Shown: positions 1 to 8,709, counted from the stretch's first letter. The stretch: DNA of 36,983 nucleotides from Burkholderia dolosa (GCF_902499135.1 NZ_CABVPR010000059.1:1-36983); one strand, 5' to 3'. Notes: generated by a model from the letters alone, not told the origin. Translations and numbers: made by a program.

Positions 1-396
1 CTGGACCGCGTCTGCCGATTCCATCCTCGAAAAGCTACACCGACTTTGTTCGCGAATCAGCGGAACGGGACACTAGCAGTGAAGCGTCATGAAGTCTCTT
101 CTCGACGCAGAACGTTACATTGGCATCGACCGAGATATCGAGCCGTCGCCGATGCTGCTGGTCAGGACAAGGATAGGATCGATCTGGTTTCCGACCATCT
201 CGCGATATCCGGTGGCTCAAGCACGTCATCGAGGAGCGGCTCGACAAGGCGAACGTGAACGGGATCAACGTTTACAACCGGTTCGCTTTAGCGCAGATCC
301 CGGCCGAGCCATTCGACGATAGTCGGAATCGGCAGCAAGGCCCGGTCACAACAGGCTTTGCTGCGAAACCACCAGATTTTGCAACGAAAAGAACGA
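1..396. other. Gene-poor, apparently degraded left edge
   Basis: No complete gene is visible. Short open frames overlap in several phases and none has a convincing ribosome-binding site. One plus-strand frame through about 200-300 reads RWLKHVIEERLDKANVNGIN, which has protein-like composition, but it is interrupted upstream and I do not recognise it. Together with the adjoining transposase remnant, this looks like decayed accessory DNA. Confidence 0.4.
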
Positions 397-555
397 TTAC
401 CCCTCAAGCGACAAGAACCCGTGCGCGTCGGGGCATTCCTCCTCAAAGCGTCCGTTGAAGGATTCATTCTTCGCATTGTGGGTCGGCTTGCCTGGATGCG
501 AGAAGTCAATTTCCATCGTTATTTCGACGGCCGTGAGAATTTCGCTCGATGTCGC
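397..555 (-). pseudogene. IS3-family transposase (OrfB) C-terminal remnant
   Basis: Read on the minus strand, this stretch encodes IDFSHPGKPTHNAKNESFNG followed by RFEEECPDAHGFLSLEG and a TAA stop at 399-397. This matches the conserved block around the last catalytic residue of IS3-family DDE transposases (FSRPGKPTDNA...ESFNGRFRDEC...FLSLEDA). The Glu of NESFNG corresponds to the catalytic E. The first two catalytic Asp residues and the tail after FLSLE are missing, so this is a fragment and not a working transposase. The family call rests on motif recognition; the exact right edge is uncertain. Confidence 0.75.
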
Positions 556-589
556 GGCGTGATGTGCAAGCTTCTCGCGTTTTACGTGA

Positions 590-1687
590 TCAGAAAACCG
601 TATTGACGCCGATGCGCGCGATGGCTTGGGTTGCGCCGGACGATGCGCCGTCCGGATCCATCACGCCACCGATCTGCGCATGTGCACCAACGTTCGCACG
701 TTGCCACACGCCGCTTGCGTACACGATCGTTCGTTTCGACAGCGAATACCGGATCGTCGCGGTTACCTGGTGCGCGTGATTGTCGTCGAGCGCCGCGTTC
801 CCCTTCATATACATGTAGTCGGCGCCGACGGTTGTCGCCGCGGTCAGCTTCCAAGCGCCGCCGAACTCGCTCATCCATACCGCGCCACCCGATGCGGCAT
901 TGCGCACAGTCGTGAACAGTGCGCTCAAGTCGACCGCGTCGAGCCGGTAGCGGACGCCCGCGCCCCAGTCCAAGACGCTCGTAGCCGGCGAGCCTGGCCG
1001 GGCACCGTATTTCTCGTTCGTAAAGGCGGCGGCCGCGCCGAACGTCCCCGTCGAATAATCGGCACCGGCGCTGACGGTGCTGTTCGCGCCGATGCTGCCC
1101 GGCACGCCGCCGAATCCATAAAGCGCACCGAATTTCAGACCGCCGAGCGTGGGGCTCACGTATTTCGCCGCATTGGCGACACGCTGACTGCCGCCGAGCC
1201 GGTCCCAGTCGAACGCGCCGGTCGGGTTGTCCGGCAGCGCGAGCTTCTGGAACGGGCCGTTGCGCAGGTTGTACAGCCCGCCGACGCCGAGAGCCGCATC
1301 GACACCGCTGAAGAACAGCGTATCGGCCATGAATTCGTATTGGTTGCCGAAGGTCAGCGTGCCGTAGCGTTCCTGCTGCAGGCCAACGAACGCGGTTCGC
1401 GCGAACAGTGCGTTGCCGACGATCGAGCCGTTGCCGGTCGAGATCTGGCTAACGAGCCCGAAGATCGCATGCGTGCCGCCGCCAAGATCTTCGCTGCCGC
1501 GCAATCCGACGACGCTCGGCGTAAAAATGCCGTCATCGAGCTTCGCGTTGCCGTGTCCGCCCTCGTTGCTGACATAGCTCACGCCGCTATCGAGCACCCC
1601 GAACAGCGTGACGCTGCTCTGCGCGGATGCGGCGCCTGCATGCGCGAGCGCCAGCATCACGATCACACTCGCCTTCCTGTCTAGCAT
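590..1687 (-). CDS. Gram-negative porin (OmpC-like)
   Basis: 365-residue outer-membrane porin that should form a trimeric general diffusion channel. Residues 1-22 are a signal peptide ending ASA, and the mature protein starts QSSVTLFGVLDSGVSYVSN, the usual start of Burkholderia porins. The body has alternating beta-strand patterning and the chain ends in Phe (GVNTVF), as expected for barrel assembly, although the common RHxF ending is not kept. The ATG start is preceded by GGGA at a normal distance. It is the last gene of the minus-strand run sulfatase, beta-barrel protein, lipoprotein, porin, about 160 bp after the lipoprotein, so it may be co-transcribed or have its own promoter. Its substrate cannot be read from the sequence. 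Confidence 0.93.
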   Translation of the reverse strand: MLDRKASVIVMLALAHAGAASAQSSVTLFGVLDSGVSYVSNEGGHGNAKLDDGIFTPSVVGLRGSEDLGGGTHAIFGLVSQISTGNGSIVGNALFARTAFVGLQQERYGTLTFGNQYEFMADTLFFSGVDAALGVGGLYNLRNGPFQKLALPDNPTGAFDWDRLGGSQRVANAAKYVSPTLGGLKFGALYGFGGVPGSIGANSTVSAGADYSTGTFGAAAAFTNEKYGARPGSPATSVLDWGAGVRYRLDAVDLSALFTTVRNAASGGAVWMSEFGGAWKLTAATTVGADYMYMKGNAALDDNHAHQVTATIRYSLSKRTIVYASGVWQRANVGAHAQIGGVMDPDGASSGATQAIARIGVNTVF

Positions 1688-1847
1688 ATGGAAATCCCGT
1701 TGATCTGCGCCCCTCCGATACGATGAACGCCGTGCATCATCTTGCTCGCACGTGGCCTACGGAGCCGTGCACCGTCGGCGCGACCAGCGGGCGAACGCGC
1801 TCGTCGTCCACATGCACGCATGCGGTGATGCGCATCGCGCGCGGTCG

Positions 1848-2288
1848 TCACGCGTGCAGCATTCCGAGCATTGCTGCCATCGCACCTACGCTGAAGACCA
1901 GCGTGATCGCGATTGCCACCGTCACGCCCATTCCGAGGCCGACGAGCGCGCTTCGTCCGACTGAGACGGACTTGACTTGCAGCTCGCTCAGGTTCCGTAT
2001 GTCGACTTCGTGGCGCTCGTCGGCGATGCGCGTACCGTCGATCGCGGCCACTTTCATGCTCCCCGAAAGACCGTCGCAAGTCGTGAACCGGATATCGTCC
2101 CCCACCTTCACGTCGCGCCGAGGATCCACGGACAGGTCCGAACACGTCGAACGCACTGCCGTTTCGGCATCCGGCTGCTGCGCGGCGTGACGAACAACCG
2201 GCTGATAGGTCGTGCAGCCCGACAGACACAGAGAAACGCCCAGCAGCACTGCCACCATTTTTCGCCCTGCATTGGTTTGCAACTTCAA
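1848..2288 (-). CDS. Small lipoprotein with C-terminal membrane segment
   Basis: 146-residue predicted lipoprotein that I cannot assign to a named family. The N-terminal stretch MVAVLLGVSLCLSGCTTYQP carries a lipobox (LSGC, acylated Cys at about residue 24). The middle is soluble and holds two further Cys (in STCSDL and FTTCDG). Residues 112-146 form a long Gly/Ala/Val-rich hydrophobic segment. The chosen start is TTG at 2288 because GAGGAA lies just upstream; the ATG at codon 11 is an alternative that keeps the lipobox intact. It sits between the beta-barrel protein and the porin on the same strand, so a role at the cell envelope is likely. No catalytic motif is visible. Confidence 0.75.
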   Translation of the reverse strand: MKLQTNAGRKMVAVLLGVSLCLSGCTTYQPVVRHAAQQPDAETAVRSTCSDLSVDPRRDVKVGDDIRFTTCDGLSGSMKVAAIDGTRIADERHEVDIRNLSELQVKSVSVGRSALVGLGMGVTVAIAITLVFSVGAMAAMLGMLHA

Positions 2289-2384
2289 TCGATTTCCTCA
2301 ATTCCTGTCACCGTCGCCCGCATACGCAACGCACGTCTTCAGCGAGCAGCGGCTGACGACGGCCGCGAGCGATGTCGCCGCTCT

Positions 2385-3173
2385 CTACTTCTTGAACATC
2401 ATGTTCAAGCCCGCATAAACCTGCAGTCTCGGAAAATCCCCGCGCCGCAACGGCGCATACTGAGGCTCGACAAACAAGTTGTAGATGACGCCATGTTTGT
2501 CCCACACTTTCCCGAAGCCGGCACCGATCGGCACGACGTATGCGCCGTGCTGAAAATCGAACGTCGAGATCGCGGTCGAACGGAAGTACCAGTTCTCTTT
2601 GAGGTTCAGAATGAACAACGGCTGCGCGGTCAGCGTCTGGACAGCCGGCCGTTCGCCGTTGCCGGCGAACGAGTGCTGCCATTGGACCAGTGCCCCCAGC
2701 AGGCCGCGCTCGCTCGTATTGATGGCAATCGCGGCAAGACCGGCTTGCCATTTTCCGGTTCCCAAGGCCCGATCGGTGGCGGTCGGTGCCGTCACGAGCG
2801 GCCCCGCGCCGAATTTTGTGCTGCCATCGCCAAACAGGAAGATGTCGAAGAGATTGATGTCGCCGATCCCGGTCATCTCGCCGCGTTCGCCTGCACGACG
2901 TGTGCTTATTGGCACCGTGAGCCGAAACAGTTCCGGCGTCCCCACAACCGAATTCGGTGCGAACGGCTCCATGAAGCGGAGCATCGCATCGTTTTGCCCC
3001 GCTGCATTTCCATACCCGCCCGGCACGAAGTAATTCTGGATGTTGAATGCACGTCTGTGCGTAAGCGGGCTGTTGCTCGCATTCGAGCTGTCGGTGGACG
3101 CCTGCGCGCACGACGCCACCGCCATGCCGATCGTCAACGCGAACCGCACCGTTCGATGAGCCCCTGAATTCAT
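2385..3173 (-). CDS. Outer-membrane beta-barrel protein, 'neuromedin U'-type family
   Basis: 262-residue secreted protein. Residues 1-25 are a signal peptide (RFALTIGMAVASCAQA). The rest is aromatic- and Gly-rich with alternating strands: FNIQNYFVPGGYGN, GDINLFDIFLF, LGTGKWQAGLAAIAI, LVQWQHSFAG, WYFRSTAISTFDF, and a C-terminal LQVYAGLNMMFKK. This pattern fits the bacterial outer-membrane barrel family often annotated as neuromedin U or a transporter-like OM protein; no enzymatic motif is seen. The gene lies 70 bp downstream of the sulfatase on the same strand, so a role as a channel or sensor for sulfatase substrates or products is a reasonable inference. Family assignment is from overall pattern and is moderate. 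Confidence 0.7.
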   Translation of the reverse strand: MNSGAHRTVRFALTIGMAVASCAQASTDSSNASNSPLTHRRAFNIQNYFVPGGYGNAAGQNDAMLRFMEPFAPNSVVGTPELFRLTVPISTRRAGERGEMTGIGDINLFDIFLFGDGSTKFGAGPLVTAPTATDRALGTGKWQAGLAAIAINTSERGLLGALVQWQHSFAGNGERPAVQTLTAQPLFILNLKENWYFRSTAISTFDFQHGAYVVPIGAGFGKVWDKHGVIYNLFVEPQYAPLRRGDFPRLQVYAGLNMMFKK

Positions 3174-3243
3174 CGCCGCCCCCTAGCAAGTGAATGCGGC
3201 GATGGCGGCCTTTGCCTGTCGCCGTCATTGCGTCGCATAGCCA

Positions 3244-5106
3244 TCAGATATGCGCGTCGGATCGAAACGTGAACTGAACCCTGCCGTCCTTGATCGGCAT
3301 CACATCCGGCCGATCTTCGCCGACTTCTTCGTCGATCCGGTCGTTCAGCAGTGCGTTCATGCGCGTCAGCAGTTCGGCGTTTTCCTTGCGCCTGACTGCG
3401 AGATTGCTCGTTTCGCCCGGGTCCGCATGCAAGTCATATAGTTCGACGTCGTTGTTTTCGAATAACGCGTCGATCGTCGTCGGTCGATTGAAGCGCATCA
3501 GCGAGAAGTACCGGCTGAACCGGTACCGCCCGTCGAACACGCTGCGAATGCCGCCGCGCAGACGGAAATCGGGCTGCCGGGCCAGCACGAGGCGATGCAG
3601 TTCCTCGACGGGGATGCCCTTCTCCGTCAGCATGCGCAACTCTTGCAGCATCCAGTCGCTGTCGTAGTAGAGCAACATCGCGTAGTTGTATAGCGCGGCG
3701 GGCCGAATGTCGTTGATTCCTGCACGGTCCGGACTGCGCAGCAATCGCGCAAAACCTCGCCCTTTCGCGCCGGGCCCAGCGACACGCGCCGCGGCGGCGT
3801 GATCTAGGCCCGTTAGCTCGAGCAGCGTCGGCACGAGGTCGACGTGCGATGTCAATGCCGCGCACGTCCTGCCGCCGGGGTATGCAGGATGTCGGATGAT
3901 CAGCGGAACGTGATTCTGTTCCTTGTACGTCGTCGCGCCCTTGCAAACCAATTGATGCGCGCCCGCATGATCACCGTGGTCCGATGTCAGCACGACGATC
4001 GTGGTCTGGTCGAGGTGCAGCGACTCCAGCTCGTCCAGCAGCCTGACGATGTGCGTATCGGCATCGCGGATGCAGTTGAAGTAATAGTTCTGATAAGTAC
4101 GGACGCGCTCGTCGGTGAGCGGATATACCCCCACAAGATTCTCGCGTGCGCGAAAGAACATGCCTTGCGCGGCCGGCCGACCGTGCTCGTCGTACGGCTG
4201 GTGACGCGAGGCCGGAAGCGGGACATCGTTCCATCGCGCGTCGTACAGCCTATCTTTCGGCGGTCTCGCGGTGCCAAGCAACGGACGGGTCGCACGTTGC
4301 TGCTCGATACCTTCCGGATCCGTGTCCACGAACATCGCATCGTGCGGATTCACGATATTGACGGCCATGAACCACGGCTTGCGCTCGTCGCGCAGACGCA
4401 CGCCGTGCTGCCGGAGCCAGCTGATGGCCGATGCCGTCGTCATACCGTCGTAGTCGTACCCGCCACGCACGCCGCCGATCAGATCGCCCACGCCGAAGTA
4501 GTCGTCGAATCCGTACTCCTTCATCGCCTTGCAGTAGCTTTCAACCGGCGCGTTGTAAGCCCTCGACGTCTCGTGCAACGTCGCGCTCAGATGCCACTTC
4601 CCGAGATACACCGGGTAGTAGTCCACATCGCGCATCATGTGCCCGATCGTACGGATACTCGTCGACATGTCGGGTTGCCACGGAAGGCCAGCGTTATCGA
4701 ACACGCGCGTATGCTGCGTATGCTGTCCCGTGTAGACAGTCGATCGCGAAGGCGAGCACACGCACGAAGCGATCTGATGATTCGTGAACGTCGTCCCTTC
4801 CCTTTTGAGGCGCTCGCGACCCGGTACCGGATACGGCCAGCGATCGAAGTGATGCTCCTGATCGGTCAGGATGAACAGAATGTTGAATCCTGACGGTGGC
4901 GCATCGGGTACCGGCTTGCTCGCCCCTACGGCAGCGGCGACCGCGTCACCGGATTCGGTTATCAGCGGCATGCCGAGACCGGCCGAAGCCATCGCGGCCC
5001 CGGCCGACTTTAAAAAGCCCCGACGCGCGGTGCTGATTTCCTTTTCCGGTCCGTCACGGCGCTTCGATTGCTCATTCCGACCGCCATTCCGGTTTCGCTC
5101 TTTCAT
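3244..5106 (-). CDS. Tat-exported sulfatase (formylglycine-dependent)
   Basis: 620-residue sulfatase that should hydrolyse sulfate esters in the periplasm. The N-terminus has a twin-arginine signal (ARRGFLKSAG, residues 27-36, then a hydrophobic run ending near AVAAAVGA). FNILFILTDQEHHFDRWP is the metal-binding start of the fold. CSPSRSTVYTG carries the C-x-P-S-R signature, with Cys117 the residue oxidised to formylglycine. LTSDHGDHAGAHQLVCKG and HVPLIIRHPAYPGG are the later metal- and substrate-site blocks. No formylglycine-generating enzyme or anSME is in the window, so maturation must come from elsewhere. It heads a minus-strand run with three envelope proteins and is divergent from a LysR gene. 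The substrate is not determinable; arylsulfatase-like is the safest label. Confidence 0.92.
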   Translation of the reverse strand: MKERNRNGGRNEQSKRRDGPEKEISTARRGFLKSAGAAMASAGLGMPLITESGDAVAAAVGASKPVPDAPPSGFNILFILTDQEHHFDRWPYPVPGRERLKREGTTFTNHQIASCVCSPSRSTVYTGQHTQHTRVFDNAGLPWQPDMSTSIRTIGHMMRDVDYYPVYLGKWHLSATLHETSRAYNAPVESYCKAMKEYGFDDYFGVGDLIGGVRGGYDYDGMTTASAISWLRQHGVRLRDERKPWFMAVNIVNPHDAMFVDTDPEGIEQQRATRPLLGTARPPKDRLYDARWNDVPLPASRHQPYDEHGRPAAQGMFFRARENLVGVYPLTDERVRTYQNYYFNCIRDADTHIVRLLDELESLHLDQTTIVVLTSDHGDHAGAHQLVCKGATTYKEQNHVPLIIRHPAYPGGRTCAALTSHVDLVPTLLELTGLDHAAAARVAGPGAKGRGFARLLRSPDRAGINDIRPAALYNYAMLLYYDSDWMLQELRMLTEKGIPVEELHRLVLARQPDFRLRGGIRSVFDGRYRFSRYFSLMRFNRPTTIDALFENNDVELYDLHADPGETSNLAVRRKENAELLTRMNALLNDRIDEEVGEDRPDVMPIKDGRVQFTFRSDAHI

Positions 5107-5145
5107 ACGTGCTCCTATCCGTGCGTTTCATGACGATGCGCATAT

Positions 5146-5163
5146 GGTTTACTCTATATAACC
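5146..5163. promoter_or_regulatory. Putative LysR-type operator in divergent promoter
   Basis: GGTTTACTCTATATAACC is an imperfect dyad (GGTT-N10-AACC) containing a T-N11-A element typical of LysR-type sites. It lies 40-57 bp upstream of the sulfatase ATG and about 100 bp upstream of the regulator's GTG, where autoregulation plus target control is usual. A closely similar dyad occurs at 18604-18625. The TATATA run inside it could also serve as a -10 element. Confidence 0.5.
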
Positions 5164-5262
5164 GTTGTGCAGCATGTACTATCCATTGTGAACACGATGC
5201 CCAATCGTTTTCATGAAATGATTTGCACACTCATAACTTTCAGCTCATCAACCGGAGATCCC

Positions 5263-6264
5263 GTGTTTTCGTCATCCCGTCCGCACACTGCGCTTCCGAA
5301 ACGCCTCCATGCCGAACACGCGTCGCTGCCGAGCGCGCTACGCAAGCTTCGGATCCGCGATCTTGAAATGCTGGCTTGCCTCGGCCGCAATCTCAGCATC
5401 GGACGCACAGCCGAGGCGGCCGCCATCAGCCAGCCGGCGCTGTCGAAGTGGCTTAAGGACATCGAAGGCGCGCTCGGTGCATCGCTGTTCGAGCGCACCA
5501 CGCGCCGCATGACCACGACGCCATGCGGCGAGCTCGTGCTAACCGCCGTCGAGCGCATCCTGACCGAGCTGCGCAAGGTGCCGCCGCGCCTCGAAGCGAT
5601 GCAGTCGGGTATCGGGCGCACACTGGCCCTTGGCATCATTCCCGGTGCCTCCCACGTCATCGTCCCGCCCATTCTGAGATGGTCCACCCGCCGATACGGC
5701 GAACTGCAGATACACGTGAACGAGAACACCTTCGACGTGCTGCTGCGGCAACTGCAGCGTCACGAGCTTGATCTGCTGGTGTGCCGGCTGGATGCCAATG
5801 CGCTGAATAGCGAATTTCGAGTTCGCCGGCTCTACGACGACGAGTTCACCATCGTCTGCGGGCCCGACCATCCGCTGCTGGCTCGATCGGACGTCACGTG
5901 GCGCGACGCCGCCGAGTTTCCGTGGATCGCGCCGGCATCGGGCGCACCGGCGCGGGTAGCGATCGAAACGGAATTCGCGCATGCCGGTCTGCGAATGCCG
6001 CCGGTCGTCATGGAATCCCATTCACTGCAAACCAATATCGCGGTCGCCCGTCAGATTCCGTGCCTGTTCGTCACGTCGCGCGCGAGTGTCGCAGCGCACA
6101 TCGATGTGCCGCCACTCGACGTGCTTCCGCTCAGGCTGTCTCATGCAGCTTCCGCAATCGGCGCAATGTGCGTCGATTGCGACGACCCGATGATCGACGC
6201 TACCATTCAGGCCATCCTCCAATCGGTCCGTAGCAGCGACGCCGATTCAGGCATCCGCGCTTGA
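5263..6264 (+). CDS. LysR-family transcriptional regulator
   Basis: 333-residue LysR-type regulator, divergent from the sulfatase gene. The N-terminal winged helix-turn-helix is clear: LRIRDLEMLACLGRNLSIGR, then TAEAAAISQPALSKWLKDIE and GALGASLFERTTRR. The rest is the periplasmic-binding-protein-like effector domain, with VCGPDHPLLAR and the typical late block. The reading frame stays open back to 5167, but I chose the GTG at 5263 because GGAGA precedes it closely and LysR proteins normally begin about 20-35 residues before the HTH. The gene probably autoregulates and controls the sulfatase group through the dyad at 5146-5163, and possibly the aspT-asdA genes through the similar dyad at 18604. 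Its ligand is unknown. Confidence 0.9.
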   Translation: MFSSSRPHTALPKRLHAEHASLPSALRKLRIRDLEMLACLGRNLSIGRTAEAAAISQPALSKWLKDIEGALGASLFERTTRRMTTTPCGELVLTAVERILTELRKVPPRLEAMQSGIGRTLALGIIPGASHVIVPPILRWSTRRYGELQIHVNENTFDVLLRQLQRHELDLLVCRLDANALNSEFRVRRLYDDEFTIVCGPDHPLLARSDVTWRDAAEFPWIAPASGAPARVAIETEFAHAGLRMPPVVMESHSLQTNIAVARQIPCLFVTSRASVAAHIDVPPLDVLPLRLSHAASAIGAMCVDCDDPMIDATIQAILQSVRSSDADSGIRA

Positions 6265-6505
6265 CGCGTCCACGCTCCGCGATTCCGCGTTCGCGCACTC
6301 GGACGCCGTTCTGAAATGTCGCGGTTTCGTTTCTTTGCCACACCATTCTGGGGAGGCAGGTGAAAATCGTCGATCGCCGAATGGTCGGAGCGCACATATG
6401 TCGCCCCGACATCGTCGCTGCGAACGCTTGCGGGAGTTGATCCGGCCATCTGTCGCTGCGCCCCGAAAAACAACACGGATCGGACGAACGAGACCAGTTT
6501 CCGCA

Positions 6506-6519
6506 TTGATCGATGTCAA
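6506..6519. promoter_or_regulatory. FNR/ANR-like box
   Basis: TTGATCGATGTCAA matches the FNR consensus TTGAT-N4-ATCAA at 9 of 10 defined positions. It is intergenic, about 225 bp before the MFS start. Which promoter it would act on is unclear. Confidence 0.4.
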
Positions 6520-6690
6520 ACGAAGCAGCCAGACATCGACCTCCTGTCAAAAAAATCATGAAAATAACCAGTAGCCGGGATCGCGCCCGACCGCGCCCTG
6601 CTTGCACGCCGTCAATGTTCCTGCCTCGCCTCCACACATACGGACACCGTCTCGCTGCACCCTTCTCCTCAGCCTCCGTTTGCAAATTCA

Positions 6691-6727
6691 TTGTCACAAC
6701 GGCATTTTAGTTGTAGTATATATACTA
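6691..6727 (+). promoter_or_regulatory. Promoter with overlapping palindromic operator (probable MarR site)
   Basis: A -35-like TTGTCA (6691-6696) is followed after exactly 17 bp by a -10-like TAGTAT (6714-6719). The -10 element is the left half of TAGTATATATACTA (6714-6727), a perfect 14-bp palindrome ending 16 bp before the MFS ATG. A repressor bound there would block RNA polymerase, the standard arrangement for MarR regulators of efflux genes. The downstream MarR gene at 8194 is the obvious candidate. Binding is inferred. Confidence 0.65.
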
Positions 6728-6743
6728 TTGTGTAGGCAACAAC

Positions 6744-8192
6744 ATGAGTGCTGCCATGCCGATCTTCCATCGCATCCCCAACGCTTTCAGTCGTCGCCAC
6801 GGAATCCTGATGATATGTTGCATCAGCCTCTTCCTGGTTAGCCTTGACAACAGCATCGTGAACGTCGCTCTGCCGGCAATGAGCGAGGATATCGGCGCGC
6901 GCATCACCGATCTTCAATGGATCGTCGATGCCTATACGCTCGTGCTCGCGTCGCTTCTGATTCTGGGCGGGAGTCTTGGGGACCGCTTCGGGAGAAAGCC
7001 GGTTTTCATGTGCGGTGTCACACTCTTCGGGCTCGGATCGCTGCTCTGCTCGTTCGCACCGAGTCCGTCGCTGCTCGTCGCGGCGCGGATCTTTCAGGCC
7101 GTCGGAGGGGCAATGCTCAATCCGGTCGCGATGTCGATCATCGCGAATACGTTTACAGACGAGCGCGAACGCGCGATGGCCATCGGCGTCTGGGGCGCCG
7201 TCAATGGGCTTGGCACCGCGGCCGGTCCGCTGCTGGGAGGCCTGCTCGTGTCGATGCTCGGATGGCGGTCGGTGTTTTGGATCAACGTCCCGATCGCGCT
7301 AGTGGGCGTCGTTCTCACCTTCCTGTTCGTCCCGAACTCGAAAGCGCTCAAACCGCGCCGCTTCGACATTCCCGGCCAGCTGTCGATGCTCGTCTTCCTG
7401 GCGAGTGCGATCGGCGCGATTATCGAAGGGCCGCGGATCGGCTGGCTCTCCCCGCACGTCCTGCTGATCGCCGTGCTCGCGATCGCCGCACTCGCGGTGC
7501 TGCTTGTATGGGAGGCGCGGACGACCGAACCGCTGATCGATCTCAAGTACTTTCGGGATCCGGCCTTTTCGGCCGCGATTGCCAGCTGTGTCGTCGCGTT
7601 CACGTCGATCGGCGGTTTTATGTTCCTGAACACGCTGTACCTGCAAAACACGCGCGGACTGCCCCCGCTTGCGGCGGGCACGGCGACGCTGCCCGTTGCG
7701 CTGATGACGATCGTATTCTCCACCGTGTCGGGCAAGCTGGTCGCCAGCACCGGTCCCCGCACGCCTCTAGCGGCAAGCGGCCTGTCGTTCGCGCTGGCAG
7801 CCATCATGCTGTATTTGCTGCCGGAGCAGGCGTCGCTCGCCTACATGATGCTGATTTACGCGATCTTCGGAATCGGATCCGGTCTCGTCAATGCCCCGAT
7901 CACGAACACAGCCGTATCGGGATTGCCGCCGGGCCAGGCGGGCGTCGCCGCCGGCATCGCATCGACCGGACGCCAAGCCGGTACATCGCTCGGCGTCGCG
8001 ATCGCCGGGTCGATCATCGCGTGTCACGCACATGACGGTGGCACCGCGGTTGGCAGCAGCACCGATGCATCGCGCCCAATGTGGCTTCTGATCGTAGCGT
8101 TTGGGCTGCTGATCGGCGCATTGAGCATGCTGATCGACAGACAGAGCCGATGCGAAACGTCCATCGAGAACGTTCAAACCAAAGGAGACTGA
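6744..8192 (+). CDS. MFS multidrug efflux transporter, DHA2 (EmrB/QacA-like, 14 TM)
   Basis: 482-residue inner-membrane proton-driven exporter. Length and hydrophobicity fit the 14-helix DHA2 group. SLDNSIVNVALPAM in helix 1 is the family's D1 motif. GGSLGDRFGRKPVFM is the MFS A motif between helices 2 and 3. GVWGAVNGLGTAAGPLLGG is the antiporter C motif, followed by GWRSVFWINVPIALVG. The gene starts 16 bp after a palindromic operator and overlaps the control of the next gene: its stop is 1 bp before the MarR ATG, so the two are translationally coupled. Substrates may be antimicrobials or an endogenous metabolite. Because siderophore-uptake genes follow, siderophore export is a possible but unproved role. 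Confidence 0.93.
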   Translation: MSAAMPIFHRIPNAFSRRHGILMICCISLFLVSLDNSIVNVALPAMSEDIGARITDLQWIVDAYTLVLASLLILGGSLGDRFGRKPVFMCGVTLFGLGSLLCSFAPSPSLLVAARIFQAVGGAMLNPVAMSIIANTFTDERERAMAIGVWGAVNGLGTAAGPLLGGLLVSMLGWRSVFWINVPIALVGVVLTFLFVPNSKALKPRRFDIPGQLSMLVFLASAIGAIIEGPRIGWLSPHVLLIAVLAIAALAVLLVWEARTTEPLIDLKYFRDPAFSAAIASCVVAFTSIGGFMFLNTLYLQNTRGLPPLAAGTATLPVALMTIVFSTVSGKLVASTGPRTPLAASGLSFALAAIMLYLLPEQASLAYMMLIYAIFGIGSGLVNAPITNTAVSGLPPGQAGVAAGIASTGRQAGTSLGVAIAGSIIACHAHDGGTAVGSSTDASRPMWLLIVAFGLLIGALSMLIDRQSRCETSIENVQTKGD

Positions 8193-8193
8193 C

Positions 8194-8616
8194 ATGGCAA
8201 CATCGACATCCGCCGCAGCCAAGCGCGCATGGGTCCAGTTACGCGACCTCGTTCTGGAAGACGACGATCCGCGCAAGCGCGTATCGAATGCGCTCGGCAT
8301 CACGTATTTCAAGGTCAAAGTTCTGATCAGCCTGCTCAAGCATTCGGAGTCGGCGTCCGATCTGGTACAGCGGTTCGCGTCCGACAAGACGTACATATCG
8401 CTGATTCTCCGTGATCTCGAGGTCGACGGCAGCATCATGCGCGTCACGTCTCCCACGGACCGGCGAAGCAAACTGATCATGCTGACCGATCAAGGCCGCG
8501 AGCTCGCGAAGTCCGCACGGAGCATTCTCGATCAGCCGCCGCGCGCGTTCAATCGGCTATCGTCCGACGAAGTCAACACGTTGCTGATGCTGATCGAGAA
8601 GATCATGGGCAAGTGA
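8194..8616 (+). CDS. MarR-family transcriptional regulator
   Basis: 140-residue winged-helix repressor. The central region SASDLVQRFASDKTYISLIL with LRDLEVDGSIMRVTSPTDRR is the MarR recognition helix plus wing (the DRR wing tip is typical), followed by a C-terminal dimerisation helix. The ATG is preceded by AGGAGA and lies 1 bp after the MFS stop. It most likely represses the MFS-marR transcript through the palindrome at 6714-6727 and is released by a small aromatic ligand, as is common in the family. The N-terminal 30 residues are basic and less conserved. Confidence 0.88.
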   Translation: MATSTSAAAKRAWVQLRDLVLEDDDPRKRVSNALGITYFKVKVLISLLKHSESASDLVQRFASDKTYISLILRDLEVDGSIMRVTSPTDRRSKLIMLTDQGRELAKSARSILDQPPRAFNRLSSDEVNTLLMLIEKIMGK

Positions 8617-8647
8617 CGCTTTCACGACGGTTTCGTCGCACGAACCT

Positions 8648-8667
8648 CGCGCCGCCGCGGCGGCGCG
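8648..8667. repeat. 20-bp perfect GC palindrome, possible terminator or attenuator
   Basis: CGCGCCGCCGCGGCGGCGCG is a perfect inverted repeat in the 93-bp gap between marR and the next transporter gene. A smaller hairpin (CGACG-GTTT-CGTCG) precedes it. No T-run follows, so intrinsic termination is uncertain. Confidence 0.4.
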
Positions 8668-8709
8668 CAGCAGTGCCGGCACGACCGCATCTCAATCGGT
8701 AGACGAACG

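Larger units (their letters stand above)
6265..6743. other. Intergenic control region between lysR and MFS genes
   Basis: 479 bp with no convincing gene; overlapping short frames on both strands lack ribosome-binding sites. It holds an FNR-like box at 6506-6519 and, directly before the MFS gene, a sigma70-like promoter with a palindromic operator over its -10 element. The last 100 bp are visibly AT-richer than the flanks. Confidence 0.6.

Noticed and set aside
626-1684. Long plus-strand open frame antisense to the porin
   Set aside because: Arg/Ala-rich shadow of the real gene, with no ribosome-binding site; the opposite strand has a signal peptide and barrel strands.
1977-3167. 396-codon plus-strand frame across the lipoprotein and barrel genes
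   Set aside because: It spans two real minus-strand genes and their gap, and its composition is that of a GC-rich shadow.
6917-8035. 372-codon plus-strand frame inside the MFS gene
   Set aside because: Out-of-phase shadow; Arg-rich and without membrane segments.
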